NCBI RefSeq assembly: GCF_001613805.1
Contig: NZ_LPVY01000012.1
Span: 1 to 64,000, forward strand
Source of the DNA: Thalassospira lucentensis
GTDB taxonomy: Bacteria; Pseudomonadota; Alphaproteobacteria; Rhodospirillales; Thalassospiraceae
Length of the DNA: 64,000 bases
Reading direction: 5' to 3'
Part shown: in pieces, positions 27,862 to 37,063 of the stretch
How the letters are laid out: the number at the start of each line of letters is the position of its first letter
Position numbering within the stretch: the stretch's first letter is position 1
Position numbers and translations under genes: made by a program
Notes under the pieces: model-generated
Seen by the model: the letters and a program-made list of their open reading frames with translations, nothing else
What the model was told of the DNA's origin: nothing
Databases searched by the model: none

Positions 27862-27895
27862 AAAAAAAACCCCGAGCCTGCAAGCAGGCCGGGGT
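27862..27895 (-). terminator. Orphan intrinsic terminator, minus strand
   Basis: Arms ACCCCG-A-GCCTGC and GCAGGC-CGGGGT (27869-27881 with 27884-27895) pair with one bulge, and eight A on the plus strand (27862-27869) give a T8 tract on the minus strand. No minus-strand gene lies upstream before ilvD, which is on the plus strand. Confidence 0.8.
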
Positions 27896-27995
27896 GAGAA
27901 TGGGAGTGGGAGAATCGCCTGGCGGCGATAATCACCTATTAAGATATGGATTGTGGTCGAGGCCGTCGCCTATCTAATGGGATAGCATTTTGGGT
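27862..27995 (-). ncRNA. Candidate small RNA read from the minus strand
   Basis: No annotated gene could use the orphan minus-strand terminator here. Read on the minus strand, the upstream 100 or so bases contain a second hairpin (ATCGCC-loop-GGCGAT, 27914-27929 on the plus strand), then a C-rich unpaired stretch (CTCCCACTCCCATTCTCA), then the terminator stem and eight T. A hairpin, an anti-Shine-Dalgarno-like C-rich segment and a terminator make a common small-RNA layout in alphaproteobacteria. The 5' end is a guess and no clear promoter was found. Confidence 0.4.
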
Positions 27996-28223
27996 CTTTC
28001 GGGTAGGTTGGCTAGGGGAAGGTGGTGGAATTCCCGAAACTTAACCCGGTGATTGAAAGTGCTGTCTTGGAAAGGGCGGCTATCTTTCAGGTAGCATTCG
28101 TTCCATATGGCGCAAAAACACGAAATTTTCGGGCAAAAAACTGTCATTGGGCGCGAAGACTGTGCTAGAAGCCCTAAATATGTGACAATGATAAATACCC
28201 CGCGAAGATAGAGAGGTTCGACC

Positions 28224-30077
28224 ATGCCGGAATATCGGTCCCGTACAACCACCCATGGCCGCAATATGGCCGGTGCGCGCGGCCTTTGGCGCGCCACGGG
28301 CATGAAGGATGAAGACTTTGACAAGCCGATCATTGCGGTCGTCAACAGCTTTACCCAGTTCGTCCCCGGCCACGTTCACCTGAAAGACCTTGGTCAGATG
28401 GTGGCACGCGAAATCGAAGCTGCCGGTGGTGTTGCCAAGGAATTCAATACCATTGCCGTTGATGACGGTATTGCGATGGGCCATGACGGCATGCTTTACA
28501 GCCTGCCGTCACGTGAAATCATCGCGGATTCCGTCGAATATATGGTCAATGCCCATTGCGCGGATGCGATGGTCTGCATTTCGAACTGTGACAAGATCAC
28601 GCCGGGCATGCTGATGGCTGCCATGCGCCTTAACGTTCCGGCGGTGTTCGTTTCCGGTGGCCCGATGGAGGCCGGGAAGGTCACCATCAATGGTCAGGAA
28701 CGTCATCTTGACCTTGTTGATGCAATGGTAGAAGCCGCCGATCCGAAAATCTCGGACGAACAGGTTGCTGTTGTCGAACGGTCGGCATGTCCGACCTGTG
28801 GTTCGTGTTCCGGTATGTTTACCGCCAACTCGATGAACTGTCTGGCCGAGGCCCTTGGTCTTGCGCTTCCGGGTAACGGTTCGGTGCTGGCGACGCATGC
28901 CGCGCGGCAGGAACTGTTCCTTGAGGCAGCGCGCACATCCGTCAAGCTGGCGCGCCGTTATTACGAGGAAGAAGACGTTACCGCGACCCCGCGCGGCATC
29001 GCGACGTTTGAAGCCTTTGAAAACGCCATGGCGCTTGATATTGCGATGGGCGGTTCGACCAATACGGTTCTTCATCTTCTGGCTATCGCCAAGGAAGCGG
29101 AGGTCGATTTTACCATGGCGGATATGGATCGGCTGTCGCGCAAGATCCCGTATCTGTCCAAAGTGGCGCCAAACCACCCGAAATTCCACATGGAAGATGT
29201 TCATCGTGCGGGCGGTATCATGCGTATTCTGGGCGAACTGGATCGTGCCGGTTTGCTCCATACCGATGTTTCGACCGTACATGCCAAAACCATGGCCGAT
29301 GCCCTGGAAAAGTGGGACATCAAACGCACCAAGAACGAAGCCGTCCAAAAGTTCTATCGCGCCATGCCGGGCGGTATTCCGACCCAGACCGCGTTTAGTC
29401 AGGAGCGTTACTGGGATGATCTCGATCTTGATGAAAAAGAAGGCTGTATTCGCGACGTTGCGCATGCTTACAGTCAGGATGGCGGTCTTGCGGTTCTGTT
29501 TGGCAATTTTGCGACCAATGGTTGCATCGTCAAGACCGGTGGTGTGGATGAAAGCATCCTGAAATTCACCGGTCCGGCCGTGATTTGCGAAAGCCAGGAC
29601 GAGGCGGTCGCCAAGGTTCTGGGTGGTGAGGTCAAGGAAGGCGATGTTGTCGTCATCCGTTATGAAGGGCCCAAAGGTGGTCCGGGCATGCAGGAAATGC
29701 TGTATCCGACCAGCTATCTGAAATCGATGGGGCTGGGCAAGGCCTGCGCGCTTGTCACCGATGGCCGTTTCTCGGGCGGGACGTCGGGTCTTTCGATTGG
29801 CCATGTATCGCCCGAAGCGGCGGCAGGCGGTGAAATTGCCCTGATCGAGCCGGGTGATATGATCGAAATCGATATTCCGAACCGTTCGATCAAAATTGCG
29901 GTCGATGACGCGGTTTTGGCTGCACGCCGTCAGGAAATGGAAGCCAAGGGCAAGGATGCCTGGAAACCGGCCAAGCCGCGCAAACGCAAGGTCACAACGG
30001 CCCTTCGTGCCTATGCCGCGCTTGCAACCAGCGCCGATCAGGGTGCGGTCCGCGATGTGACGCAGGTCGAATTTTAA
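28224..30077 (+). CDS. ilvD: Dihydroxy-acid dehydratase
   Basis: IlvD dehydrates 2,3-dihydroxy-isovalerate and 2,3-dihydroxy-3-methylvalerate in valine, isoleucine and leucine synthesis using an Fe-S cluster. The 617-residue length matches the E. coli-type enzyme. Visible landmarks are the start [19 protein letters not shown], the cluster cysteines in [12 protein letters not shown] and [19 protein letters not shown], and [17 protein letters not shown] near the C-terminus. The ATG at 28224 follows a purine-rich GAGAGG. It is a single gene ended by a strong terminator; no other ilv gene is in the window. Confidence 0.97.
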   Translation: MPEYRSRTTTHGRNMAGARGLWRATGMKDEDFDKPIIAVVNSFTQFVPGHVHLKDLGQMVAREIEAAGGVAKEFNTIAVDDGIAMGHDGMLYSLPSREIIADSVEYMVNAHCADAMVCISNCDKITPGMLMAAMRLNVPAVFVSGGPMEAGKVTINGQERHLDLVDAMVEAADPKISDEQVAVVERSACPTCGSCSGMFTANSMNCLAEALGLALPGNGSVLATHAARQELFLEAARTSVKLARRYYEEEDVTATPRGIATFEAFENAMALDIAMGGSTNTVLHLLAIAKEAEVDFTMADMDRLSRKIPYLSKVAPNHPKFHMEDVHRAGGIMRILGELDRAGLLHTDVSTVHAKTMADALEKWDIKRTKNEAVQKFYRAMPGGIPTQTAFSQERYWDDLDLDEKEGCIRDVAHAYSQDGGLAVLFGNFATNGCIVKTGGVDESILKFTGPAVICESQDEAVAKVLGGEVKEGDVVVIRYEGPKGGPGMQEMLYPTSYLKSMGLGKACALVTDGRFSGGTSGLSIGHVSPEAAAGGEIALIEPGDMIEIDIPNRSIKIAVDDAVLAARRQEMEAKGKDAWKPAKPRKRKVTTALRAYAALATSADQGAVRDVTQVEF

Positions 30078-30097
30078 GTCGTTCAAACCATAACATC

Positions 30098-30134
30098 AAA
30101 AAAGCCGCCCGGTTCGCCGGGCGGCTTTTGTTTT
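30098..30134. terminator. Bidirectional terminator between ilvD and the LysE gene
   Basis: Arms at 30098-30112 and 30117-30129 with a TTCG tetraloop (AAAAAGCCGCCCGG type) are flanked by A-rich and T-rich tracts, so the hairpin can end ilvD on the plus strand and the LysE-family gene on the minus strand. Confidence 0.92.
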
Positions 30135-30147
30135 GGCGCGAGGATGA

Positions 30148-30813
30148 TCAGGGTTTGCGCAGCGTGCTGAACCCATGCGCAAGGCTGTGGCCAAGGTTGG
30201 GCAGGGCATTGGCTATCGCCTGCACGGCAAAACCGATAAACAGAATTCCGGTGGCGCGCACGATCCAGATTTCATGGCGCTGATAGGCCCGGCGCAAAAT
30301 GCCAAGCCCGACAATCCAGATCAGGATCAGATCGGCAATCAGAAACCCTACGGCAGAGGCCAGCAAAAGCCCTGTCATGCTGTCCCAGCCAAGCGATGCG
30401 GCATCCTGTGCCAGAAGGGCTGTGAACATCGCGACCGCGACCGGATATCCCTTGGGATTGGTGATCCCGAAGATAAAGCCGCGTCGCCACGGACGGCGCA
30501 CGGTAATATTGACCGCACCGTCGACCTTGCGCTTTGCGGTAACCGCACGGATGCCAAGCCAGAAAAGATAAACACCGCAAATCATCGCCAGAATATCAAA
30601 CACCATCGGATCAAGGACGCGTGACCCGATGATCGCCACCAGTGCCAGACTGGCCCACATGATATCCCCGGCAAAATGCCCGAACAGGAAGCCGGCACTT
30701 GCCCGGCGGCCCTGTGCGGCACCAATGCCCAGCATCGCCAAAAAGGCCGGGCCGGGTGTCAGGGTATAGATGGCGGCCGCGACCATCGCCCCGATCAGCA
30801 TCGATATTTCCAT
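30148..30813 (-). CDS. LysE/RhtB-family amino-acid exporter
   Basis: A 221-residue membrane protein with about six hydrophobic segments and the LysE/RhtB-family opening IYTLTPGPAFLAMLGIGAAQ (TPGP motif, about residues 16-35), plus GFIFGITNPKGYPVAVAMF in the middle. Such proteins export amino acids such as homoserine, threonine or lysine; the substrate cannot be inferred. ATG 30801 is an alternative start four codons in. It lies downstream of alanine dehydrogenase on the same strand but behind a terminator hairpin (30866-30896), so it is probably separate. Confidence 0.9.
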   Translation of the reverse strand: MEISMLIGAMVAAAIYTLTPGPAFLAMLGIGAAQGRRASAGFLFGHFAGDIMWASLALVAIIGSRVLDPMVFDILAMICGVYLFWLGIRAVTAKRKVDGAVNITVRRPWRRGFIFGITNPKGYPVAVAMFTALLAQDAASLGWDSMTGLLLASAVGFLIADLILIWIVGLGILRRAYQRHEIWIVRATGILFIGFAVQAIANALPNLGHSLAHGFSTLRKP

Positions 30814-30865
30814 GGTTGTTTCATCCCGTATGTCTTTTCGGTAATGCTAGCACAGCCTGAGACAA

Positions 30866-30896
30866 CAAACCCCGCCAAACTGACTGGCGGGGTTTG
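30866..30896 (-). terminator. Terminator hairpin after alanine dehydrogenase
   Basis: A perfect 12-base-pair stem (CAAACCCCGCCA at 30866-30877 with TGGCGGGGTTTG at 30885-30896) lies between ald and the LysE gene, both on the minus strand. The T-tract after it on the minus strand is short and broken (TTTGTTGTCT). Confidence 0.7.
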
Positions 30897-30942
30897 CTGG
30901 GGCAGGGTGACTAGCCCCGCCGGGAGGTTGGATTAAGCTGGT

Positions 30943-32058
30943 TTACGCAAGCACCCGGTCAAGGGGCAGGTAATCGTAGCCAAGATCACGCGCGACGGCC
31001 TCATAGGTGATGCGTCCTTCGTGAACGTTTAGCCCTGCGGCCAGATGGGGATCATCCTGGCAGGCTTTTTTCCAGCCCTTGTCGGCCAGTGCCAAGGTGA
31101 AGGGCAGGGTCGCGTTATTGAGCGCAAAGGTCGATGTGCGGGCCACTGCGCCGGGCATGTTGGCAACGCAGTAATGCACTACGTCATCGACGATATAGGT
31201 CGGATCGGCATGGGTGGTGGCTTTGGATGTTTCAAAGCAGCCGCCCTGATCAATCGCGACATCGACAATCACCGAACCCGGCTTCATTTTTGAAAGCTGG
31301 TCCTTGTGGATCAGCTTTGGTGCCGCGGCACCGGGGATCAGGACTGCACCGACAACCATGTCGGCATCATAGACCAGTGCCTCGGTATCATCGATGGTGG
31401 CATATTGCGTTTTGATGCGTGGGCCAAACAGATCGTCAATCTGTGTCAGGCGTTTGACATTCTTGTCGAGAATGATGACGTCCGCGCCCATGCCCGCAGC
31501 AATGCGGGCGGCATTGGTGCCGACAACACCGCCGCCGATTACAACGACCTTGGCCGGGGCAACGCCGGGCACACCGCCCAGCAACATGCCGCGTCCGCCA
31601 TTGGCCTTTTGCAGGGCAGCAGCCCCAACCTGCGGGGCCATGCGACCGGCAACTTCGGACATCGGGGCCAGCAACGGCAGGCCACCATTTTTATCAGTCA
31701 CGGTTTCATAGGCAATCGCGGTCACACCGGATTTGACCAGACCTGCGGTCTGTTCGGGGTCGGGTGCCAGATGAAGATAGGTAAACAGAAGCTGCCCTTC
31801 GCGGAGCTGCTCGTATTCGACTTTCTGCGGTTCCTTGACCTTTACGACCATTTCGGATTTGGCAAAGATTTCGGCCGCGGTGTCGACGATTTTTGCGCCG
31901 GCTGCGAGGTAATCATCGTTGCTGCAACCGATACCGGCACCAGCATTGGTTTCGATGATCACATCATGCCCGTGTGCCGTGACTTCACGCACGGAACTTG
32001 GGGTCAGGCCGACGCGATATTCATGGTTTTTGATTTCTTTCGGAATGCCAATAAGCAT
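30943..32058 (-). CDS. ald: Alanine dehydrogenase
   Basis: Ald interconverts L-alanine and pyruvate plus ammonia with NAD+. From ATG 32058 the protein is 371 residues, starts MLIGIPKEIKNHEYRVGLTP, and contains the NAD-binding VVVIGGGVVGTNAARIAAGMGADV (about residue 168 on), the catalytic region AYETVTDKNGGLPLLAPMSE and VDVAIDQGGCFETS. The frame continues six codons upstream to 32076, but 32058 matches the family start. It is divergent from an Lrp-type regulator, the usual arrangement for regulated ald genes, so that protein probably controls it in response to alanine. Confidence 0.96.
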   Translation of the reverse strand: MLIGIPKEIKNHEYRVGLTPSSVREVTAHGHDVIIETNAGAGIGCSNDDYLAAGAKIVDTAAEIFAKSEMVVKVKEPQKVEYEQLREGQLLFTYLHLAPDPEQTAGLVKSGVTAIAYETVTDKNGGLPLLAPMSEVAGRMAPQVGAAALQKANGGRGMLLGGVPGVAPAKVVVIGGGVVGTNAARIAAGMGADVIILDKNVKRLTQIDDLFGPRIKTQYATIDDTEALVYDADMVVGAVLIPGAAAPKLIHKDQLSKMKPGSVIVDVAIDQGGCFETSKATTHADPTYIVDDVVHYCVANMPGAVARTSTFALNNATLPFTLALADKGWKKACQDDPHLAAGLNVHEGRITYEAVARDLGYDYLPLDRVLA

Positions 32059-32131
32059 TGTGTTTCTCCCGGACAAACGTGGCAGCGATAACGGGTTGTC
32101 CCGTTTTTAGTTGTCTATGCAGGATACCCGA

Positions 32132-32146
32132 AAATTGTGGCAATTT
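32132..32146. promoter_or_regulatory. Palindrome in the ald/Lrp divergent promoter region
   Basis: AAATTG-TGG-CAATTT is a 15-base inverted repeat with perfect 6-base arms, within the 169-base gap between ald and the Lrp-family gene. Its AT-rich symmetry and length fit an Lrp/AsnC-type site, but the assignment rests on position. Confidence 0.4.
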
Positions 32147-32227
32147 CCCTTCAATCATCGGTGAGTTTGGTGGTATTAATGCTATATAATTTTAAAAAAT
32201 CCGCTTCAGGCAGGGAGAATATTCGAA

Positions 32228-32686
32228 ATGCAGATGGACGAACGTGACCGGATGATCCTGCGGCTGCTTCAACGCGATGGCCGTATCAGCAACGCCGAAC
32301 TGGCCGAAAAGGTCAATCTGTCGGCTTCTGCCTGTTTGCGCCGTGTCCGGCTTCTGGAAGAAGCCGGTCTGATTGACCGTTACACCATGCTGCTTAATCC
32401 GGCCCGCATCGGCAAACCGGGCAATGCATTCGTCAATATTTCGATTGCACGCCAGACCCGCGAAGCGTTGGAAACCTTTGAAAAGGAAATCCAGTCAGTG
32501 CCCGAGGTGGTCGAATGCTATCTGCTGGCCGGGCAAAGCGATTATCTGGTGCATGTGGTCTACAGTAACACAGCCGACTATGAACGCATACATAGCGAGG
32601 TTCTGACCCAGCTTCCGGGTGTGGAGCGTGTTCAGACCATCATCACGCTGCGCGAAGTCAAACGCACGACCGAATTGCCGGTCTGA
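32228..32686 (+). CDS. Lrp/AsnC-family transcriptional regulator (probable regulator of ald)
   Basis: A 152-residue protein with the N-terminal winged helix typical of Lrp (MDERDRMILRLLQRDGRISNAELAEKVNLSASACLRRVRLLEE) and a C-terminal RAM ligand-binding domain (PEVVECYLLAGQSDYLVHVV, about residues 95-115). Lrp-family proteins form octamers and bind amino acids. It is divergent from ald, so an AldR-like role in alanine-responsive control is likely. ATG 32234 (MDERD) is an equally good start two codons in. It is read alone; the next gene is a TetR regulator 254 bases on. Confidence 0.93.
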   Translation: MQMDERDRMILRLLQRDGRISNAELAEKVNLSASACLRRVRLLEEAGLIDRYTMLLNPARIGKPGNAFVNISIARQTREALETFEKEIQSVPEVVECYLLAGQSDYLVHVVYSNTADYERIHSEVLTQLPGVERVQTIITLREVKRTTELPV

Positions 32687-32940
32687 TACTCCGTTCCAGT
32701 TCGCAGCCGCAGCGAATCAAATCTGTACGGATTTTTCGATTTTGTGCGCCGAAACGTTCCTTGATTGAGATATAGTGACCAATGTTCATCTATCGCGCGT
32801 TCAAAAAACACAGGCGAACTGTTTGTTACATAAAAGTTTCTTTGATTTTTTCTATCAAAAGTCGCCGCGCGATTTGACTTTTGAATGAATTAAAAGGCAT
32901 TAATATAAGTTCAGGGAGAATGTTGGGGGAATAATTCTCT

Positions 32941-33654
32941 ATGGAAAACGAATGTCTTGTTCGTGCGCGTAGCCACGAGCAAAAGCTTAAACGTAGAAAC
33001 GATATACTTGTCGCGGCTGAGGCGCTTTACCTTGAGGGGGACGGACAACTGCCATCGGCAGCCGAAGTCGCCAAGAAGGCAAACCTCGCCAAAGGCACGC
33101 TATATCTTTATTTTTCAAGCAAGGAAGCCCTTTTTCTGGAAGTCCTGCGCGGATTCCTGAAGGGGTGGTTTGAAAACAATCTTGAAGTGATTGAACAGGA
33201 AGCGTTGCGGCGTCCCGAAGAACGGGATTCGGCGCGCGTTGCACTGCAATTCGTGCAATATCTGGTCAAGCGGAAGCAGTTCCTGCATCTGGCATCCCTG
33301 TCACAAGGGGTTCTGGAACAGGGGACGGATGATGAAGCCGTGCTTAGCCATCGAAGATTTGTTTCTTCAATGGTCAAACGTACAGCCGATGCCCTGTCCG
33401 AGCTTTATGCCATCACGCCCGAAGATGCCAACAAGCTGATGCGTACATCGTATGCACTGGTGATTGGCATGTGGCAGATGTCACAGATTCCGGATCGTGT
33501 TGCCGAACTGATGCGCCAGAACGCGTTGGATAACCTGATTATCGATTTCAGTGTGGCAGCCGAAGAAGCCGTTGTGTCTTATTGGCGTGTCCTTGCGCCG
33601 GGCATGAAATGCCGTGAATTCCTGCGGCAGATGGCGGAACAGAATCAGGTCTGA
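32941..33654 (+). CDS. TetR/AcrR-family transcriptional regulator
   Basis: The 237-residue protein has a TetR DNA-binding domain at about residues 15-65 (ILVAAEALYLEGDGQLPSAA, EVAKKANLAKGTLYLYFSSKEALFLEVLR) and an all-helical ligand-binding part. The 254-base upstream gap is AT-rich and contains TTTGAT/ATCAAA half-sites around 32841-32859 that could be an autoregulatory operator. It is convergent with the potFGHI import genes; targets are unknown. A strong shared terminator follows. Confidence 0.9.
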   Translation: MENECLVRARSHEQKLKRRNDILVAAEALYLEGDGQLPSAAEVAKKANLAKGTLYLYFSSKEALFLEVLRGFLKGWFENNLEVIEQEALRRPEERDSARVALQFVQYLVKRKQFLHLASLSQGVLEQGTDDEAVLSHRRFVSSMVKRTADALSELYAITPEDANKLMRTSYALVIGMWQMSQIPDRVAELMRQNALDNLIIDFSVAAEEAVVSYWRVLAPGMKCREFLRQMAEQNQV

Positions 33655-33690
33655 TTTCAGGTTTGTATTCGGATTTTCCATCCGGATCAT

Positions 33691-33724
33691 AAAAAAGCAG
33701 CACCTTTGCAGGTGCTGCTTTTTT
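33691..33724. terminator. Bidirectional terminator between the TetR gene and potI
   Basis: A 10-base-pair stem AGCAGCACCT/AGGTGCTGCT (33696-33705 with 33710-33719) with a TTGC loop is flanked by A6 and T6 tracts, so it can end both convergent transcripts. Confidence 0.93.
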
Positions 33725-33742
33725 GTTTTGGGCAACATCGGA

Positions 33743-34582
33743 TCAGTTGTCGATTGTTGCCTGGTTCATGGATCGGGTACGTGCGCGTTCGGATCGCAGG
33801 ATCAGTAGGCTCGAAATCACGATCATCACCGATACCGCAAGGATGATGAGCGTTGCGAGCGCGTTGATTTCCGGCGAAACGCCAAGTCGTACGGACGAGA
33901 AAACCTTCATCGGCAGGGTGGTGGAACCAGGACCGGCGACGAAGCTTGCAATCACCAGATCATCAAGCGACAGGGTGAAAGACAGCAGCCAGCCAGCGAG
34001 AAGTGCTGGCAGGATCATTGGCAGCGTAATGACAAAGAAAATCTTTGCCGGTTTTGCGCCAAGGTCCATGGCGGCTTCTTCGACCGAGGTATCCATACCC
34101 GCCAGACGTGATTGCACCACAACCGCGACATAGGCCGCACAGAAGGTCGTATGGGCGATCACGATCGTCGTAACGCCACGCCCGGCTGGCCAGCCGATAA
34201 GCTGTTCAAGGGTAACAAACAGCAGCAGCAAGGACAGGCCGGTGATGACTTCGGGCATGACAAGCGGGGCGGCAACCATACCCGAAAACAGGGTGCGACC
34301 CTTGAACCGGCCAAAGCGGGACATGACAAGCCCGGCAGGGGTCCCGACGGCCAATGCCAGCGTTGCCGACATCACCCCGATCCGAAGGCTGTTCCAGGCG
34401 GCGTCAATCATGCCGTCATTGGAAAACAGCGACACATACCATTTGAACGAGAAGCCGGTCCAAACGGTCACAAGCTTGCCCTCGTTAAACGAGTAAATGA
34501 TCACAAGCAGGATCGGCACATAGAGGAATGCAAAGCCGAACACCAGAGCACTTAGAAGGAAAGTCGAACGTTTGCCGGTCAT
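33743..34582 (-). CDS. potI: Polyamine ABC transporter permease PotI
   Basis: PotI is the second membrane subunit of the putrescine (PotFGHI-type) importer. From ATG 34582 the protein is 279 residues, starts MTGKRSTFLLSALVFGF and has about six membrane helices. The binding-protein-dependent transport EAA loop EEAAMDLGAKPAKIFFVITLPMI is at about 165-190. The longer upstream frame to 34624 overlaps potH by more than is likely; the 4-base overlap at 34579-34582 (ATGA) shows translational coupling. It is the last gene of the potGHI unit. Confidence 0.93.
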   Translation of the reverse strand: MTGKRSTFLLSALVFGFAFLYVPILLVIIYSFNEGKLVTVWTGFSFKWYVSLFSNDGMIDAAWNSLRIGVMSATLALAVGTPAGLVMSRFGRFKGRTLFSGMVAAPLVMPEVITGLSLLLLFVTLEQLIGWPAGRGVTTIVIAHTTFCAAYVAVVVQSRLAGMDTSVEEAAMDLGAKPAKIFFVITLPMILPALLAGWLLSFTLSLDDLVIASFVAGPGSTTLPMKVFSSVRLGVSPEINALATLIILAVSVMIVISSLLILRSERARTRSMNQATIDN

Positions 34583-35508
34583 TGTCCGTTTTCCTCCTGC
34601 TTGGTCTGGATATGCTGGAACCACATGATCGGCACCACCAGGAACAGCAGCATGGCAATCGCGACCGAGGACGCAATCGGCCAGTCACGGTTGGCAAAGA
34701 ATTCGTTCCATAATGTCCGGCCGATCATCAGGGTATTTGGCCCGCCGAGAAGTTCCGGAATAACGAATTCGCCAACGGATGGAATGAATACCAGAAGTGA
34801 TCCCGCCAGAATGCCGGGCATGGAGAGGGGCAATGTTACCTTCATGAAGGCCTGCCATGGCTTGCAACCAAGATCCAGGGCAGCCTCGATCAGGCTGACA
34901 TCCATTTTTTCCAGCGTGGAATAAAGCGGCAGGATCATGAAGGGCAGGTAGGTATAGACAATGCCGATATAGACCGCGAATTCGGTCTGGCGCATGATCA
35001 GCGGCTCGGAAATGATGCCAAGGTTCAGCAGCAGGGCATTGATCAACCCCTCGCGGTCCAGAATGCCGATCCAGGCATAAACCCGGATCAGGAAACTGGT
35101 CCAGAAGGGCAGGATCACCATCATCAGAAGGACACTGCGAAGCGATCCTTGTGCGCGCGCAATACCATAAGCCATCGGATAGCCGATCAGAAGCGTGATC
35201 ACTGTTGAAATCGCCGCAATCCGGATCGAATTCAGATAGGCCGAGATATAAAGGCTGTCGCTGAGCAGAAACAGGTAATTGCCGAAATTGATCGTGATAT
35301 TGACGCCTTCGTCAATCCACGTGAACAGTGCGCTATAGGGCGGCTGGGCATATTCGGCGGTGGCGAAGCTGATCTTGAGCACGATCAGGAACGGGATCAG
35401 GAAGAACAGCATCAGCCAGAGATAGGGCAGGCCGATCACTATGACCCGGCCGTGCTTGAGCATCAGGCGATCATAACGTTGTTTCAGGGTTGGCTTGTCA
35501 CTGCTCAT
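34579..35508 (-). CDS. potH: Polyamine ABC transporter permease PotH
   Basis: PotH is the first membrane subunit of the polyamine importer. From ATG 35508 it is 309 residues (start MSSDKPTLKQRYDRLMLKHG), with about six membrane helices and the EAA loop IEAALDLGCKPWQAFMKVTLPL near residue 200 that docks on the ATPase. The start overlaps the potG stop by four bases and the stop overlaps potI by four bases. Frames reaching 35565 run inside potG and are rejected. Confidence 0.94.
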   Translation of the reverse strand: MSSDKPTLKQRYDRLMLKHGRVIVIGLPYLWLMLFFLIPFLIVLKISFATAEYAQPPYSALFTWIDEGVNITINFGNYLFLLSDSLYISAYLNSIRIAAISTVITLLIGYPMAYGIARAQGSLRSVLLMMVILPFWTSFLIRVYAWIGILDREGLINALLLNLGIISEPLIMRQTEFAVYIGIVYTYLPFMILPLYSTLEKMDVSLIEAALDLGCKPWQAFMKVTLPLSMPGILAGSLLVFIPSVGEFVIPELLGGPNTLMIGRTLWNEFFANRDWPIASSVAIAMLLFLVVPIMWFQHIQTKQEENGQ

Positions 35509-36668
35509 TGGTTCAGAACCGAAGCAGCCCCGGCCTCCCACGTCACCCAAACGCGATCTTCCCACGTGTAACGCGGTTCGACATGGCGGCTGGAATTGGG
35601 TTCGGTGACCTTGATGCGGAAGCCGCTGTCAAGGCGCACATGGTAAGTCGACAGCCCGCCGAGATAGCCGATTTCCTCGACCTTGCCCGACAGGCAATTG
35701 TATTTCGTATCGGTTGGCTGTTCAGTCAGCAGGCGCAAGCGTTCCGGGCGGAGCGCGATCCAAAGTGTCGCACCTTCGTGGCCCTGAACGGCGTGGTCGA
35801 TATAAATCTCGCCACCGGCATCGTCGGACTGGATGACCGCGTATTTTTCATCGTCGTCAACAAGCGTTCCCTCGATCAGGTTGACCTGACCCAGGAAGTT
35901 CGCGGTAAAGCGGCTGTTGGGATATTCGTAAAGCTCGAACGGGGTGCCAAGCTGGCGGATCACGCCTTCATTCATCACGGCAATGCGTGATGCCATGGTC
36001 ATGGCTTCTTCCTGATCATGGGTGACCATGACAAAGGTGGTGCCGACCTTTTCCTGAATGTTGACCAGTTCGAACTGCGTCTGTTCACGCAGCTTTTTAT
36101 CAAGCGCACCCAGCGGTTCGTCGAGTAGAAGCACCTTGGGTTTTTTGACAAGGGATCGTGCCAGGGCAACACGCTGGCGCTGGCCGCCGGAAAGCTGATG
36201 GGGTTTGCGTTTGGCAAACTTGGTCATCTGCACAAGGGCCAGCATATCGGAAACCAGTGTGCGGATTTCCGATTTCGGCAATCCGTCCTGATGCAGGCCA
36301 AAGGCCACATTCTGTTCAACCGTCATGTGCGGGAACAGGGCATAGGACTGGAACATCATGTTGGTCGGGCGTTCATAGGCCGGGACCCCAGCCATATCGA
36401 CACCATCGATGAATATTTTACCTGCTGTTGGTTCCTCGAACCCGGCCAGCATGCGCAAAAGCGTTGTTTTGCCGCAACCCGATCCGCCCAGAAGGGCAAA
36501 CAATTCATGCCGATAAATATCAAGCGACACATCATCGACGGCATAAAAGTCGCCGAATTTCTTGGTCACATTCTCGAAACGGATAAACGGGACCGCGTCG
36601 GGATTGTTCCAAGGCTGAGTCTTGTGCACATCCTCGTGTGCTTTCTGCAAAGCCCCCTGCGACACCAA
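35505..36668 (-). CDS. potG: Polyamine ABC transporter ATP-binding protein PotG
   Basis: PotG powers the polyamine importer. The 387-residue protein has Walker A GGSGCGKTTLL (about residue 57), the ABC signature LSGGQRQRVALAR, Walker B VLLLDEPLGALD and the switch His in MVTHDQEEAM, followed by a C-terminal TOBE-type regulatory domain (about 290-387). This matches the CUT1/POPT-type ATPases. An N-terminal extension of about 30 residues precedes the ABC domain (FIRFENVTKKFG). It heads potG-potH-potI with 4-base overlaps; potF lies upstream across a 395-base gap with a terminator-like hairpin. Confidence 0.95.
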   Translation of the reverse strand: MVSQGALQKAHEDVHKTQPWNNPDAVPFIRFENVTKKFGDFYAVDDVSLDIYRHELFALLGGSGCGKTTLLRMLAGFEEPTAGKIFIDGVDMAGVPAYERPTNMMFQSYALFPHMTVEQNVAFGLHQDGLPKSEIRTLVSDMLALVQMTKFAKRKPHQLSGGQRQRVALARSLVKKPKVLLLDEPLGALDKKLREQTQFELVNIQEKVGTTFVMVTHDQEEAMTMASRIAVMNEGVIRQLGTPFELYEYPNSRFTANFLGQVNLIEGTLVDDDEKYAVIQSDDAGGEIYIDHAVQGHEGATLWIALRPERLRLLTEQPTDTKYNCLSGKVEEIGYLGGLSTYHVRLDSGFRIKVTEPNSSRHVEPRYTWEDRVWVTWEAGAASVLNQ

Positions 36669-37063
36669 GCTTCTCCCCTTGTTTGTTGTCGAGATATACC
36701 CAAAACATCGGGCGACATGCCCGGCTGGTCTTTTCAGTCCGATTGCGTTTGACGTGCCGTCCGATGTTTTGGTTTTTCCTGATTAACAGGATGAAGCAAT
36801 TCCACAATCTGTAAAGAGGGGTGTGCGATATTTTGAACGTTTTGTGACCAATGTTGCGATAAATGGCGGAAAAGTCAGCAGGGGTGTTCAGAAAATGGGC
36901 ATTGTTCGCGGTTTCATTTCCTGCTGTCCTGCCTGGGTGCCTTGCGCGGTTTCACGCACACCATCGCGAGTCACAATGCCGCAGCCGTATATCACCGTCA
37001 TGCAAAAGGGGCGCAGCATGACTGCAGCGCCCCTTCGACAGGTTTCGATATCAACCGGATCGA
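36669..37063. other. Gap between potF and potG
   Basis: These 395 bases hold no convincing gene (an 85-codon plus-strand frame at 36823 lacks any family feature). The right end carries a hairpin after potF (37004-37035), suggesting potF is transcribed more than potGHI, as is usual for binding proteins. A separate promoter for potG may lie at 36670-36830, which is AT-richer. Nothing else is seen. Confidence 0.6.
37004..37035 (-). terminator. Hairpin terminator/attenuator after potF
   Basis: Arms AAGGGGCGC (37006-37014) and GCGCCCCTT (37027-37035) pair perfectly about a 12-base loop. On the minus strand it is followed by TTTTGC, a short T-tract, 29 bases past the potF stop. Partial read-through to potG is likely. 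Confidence 0.65.

Larger units (their letters stand above)
27725..28223. other. Gene-free region upstream of ilvD
   Basis: These 499 bases lie between the divergent TPR/GT41 gene and ilvD. The only strong structures are an intrinsic terminator on the minus strand (27862-27895) and a small hairpin (27914-27929), which together suggest a minus-strand small RNA (separate entries). The right end must hold the ilvD promoter; I cannot place a convincing -35/-10 pair. Confidence 0.65.

Noticed and set aside
28509-30086. 525-codon open frame on the minus strand opposite ilvD
   Set aside because: Antisense shadow of a clear IlvD; no ribosome site, no recognisable domain.
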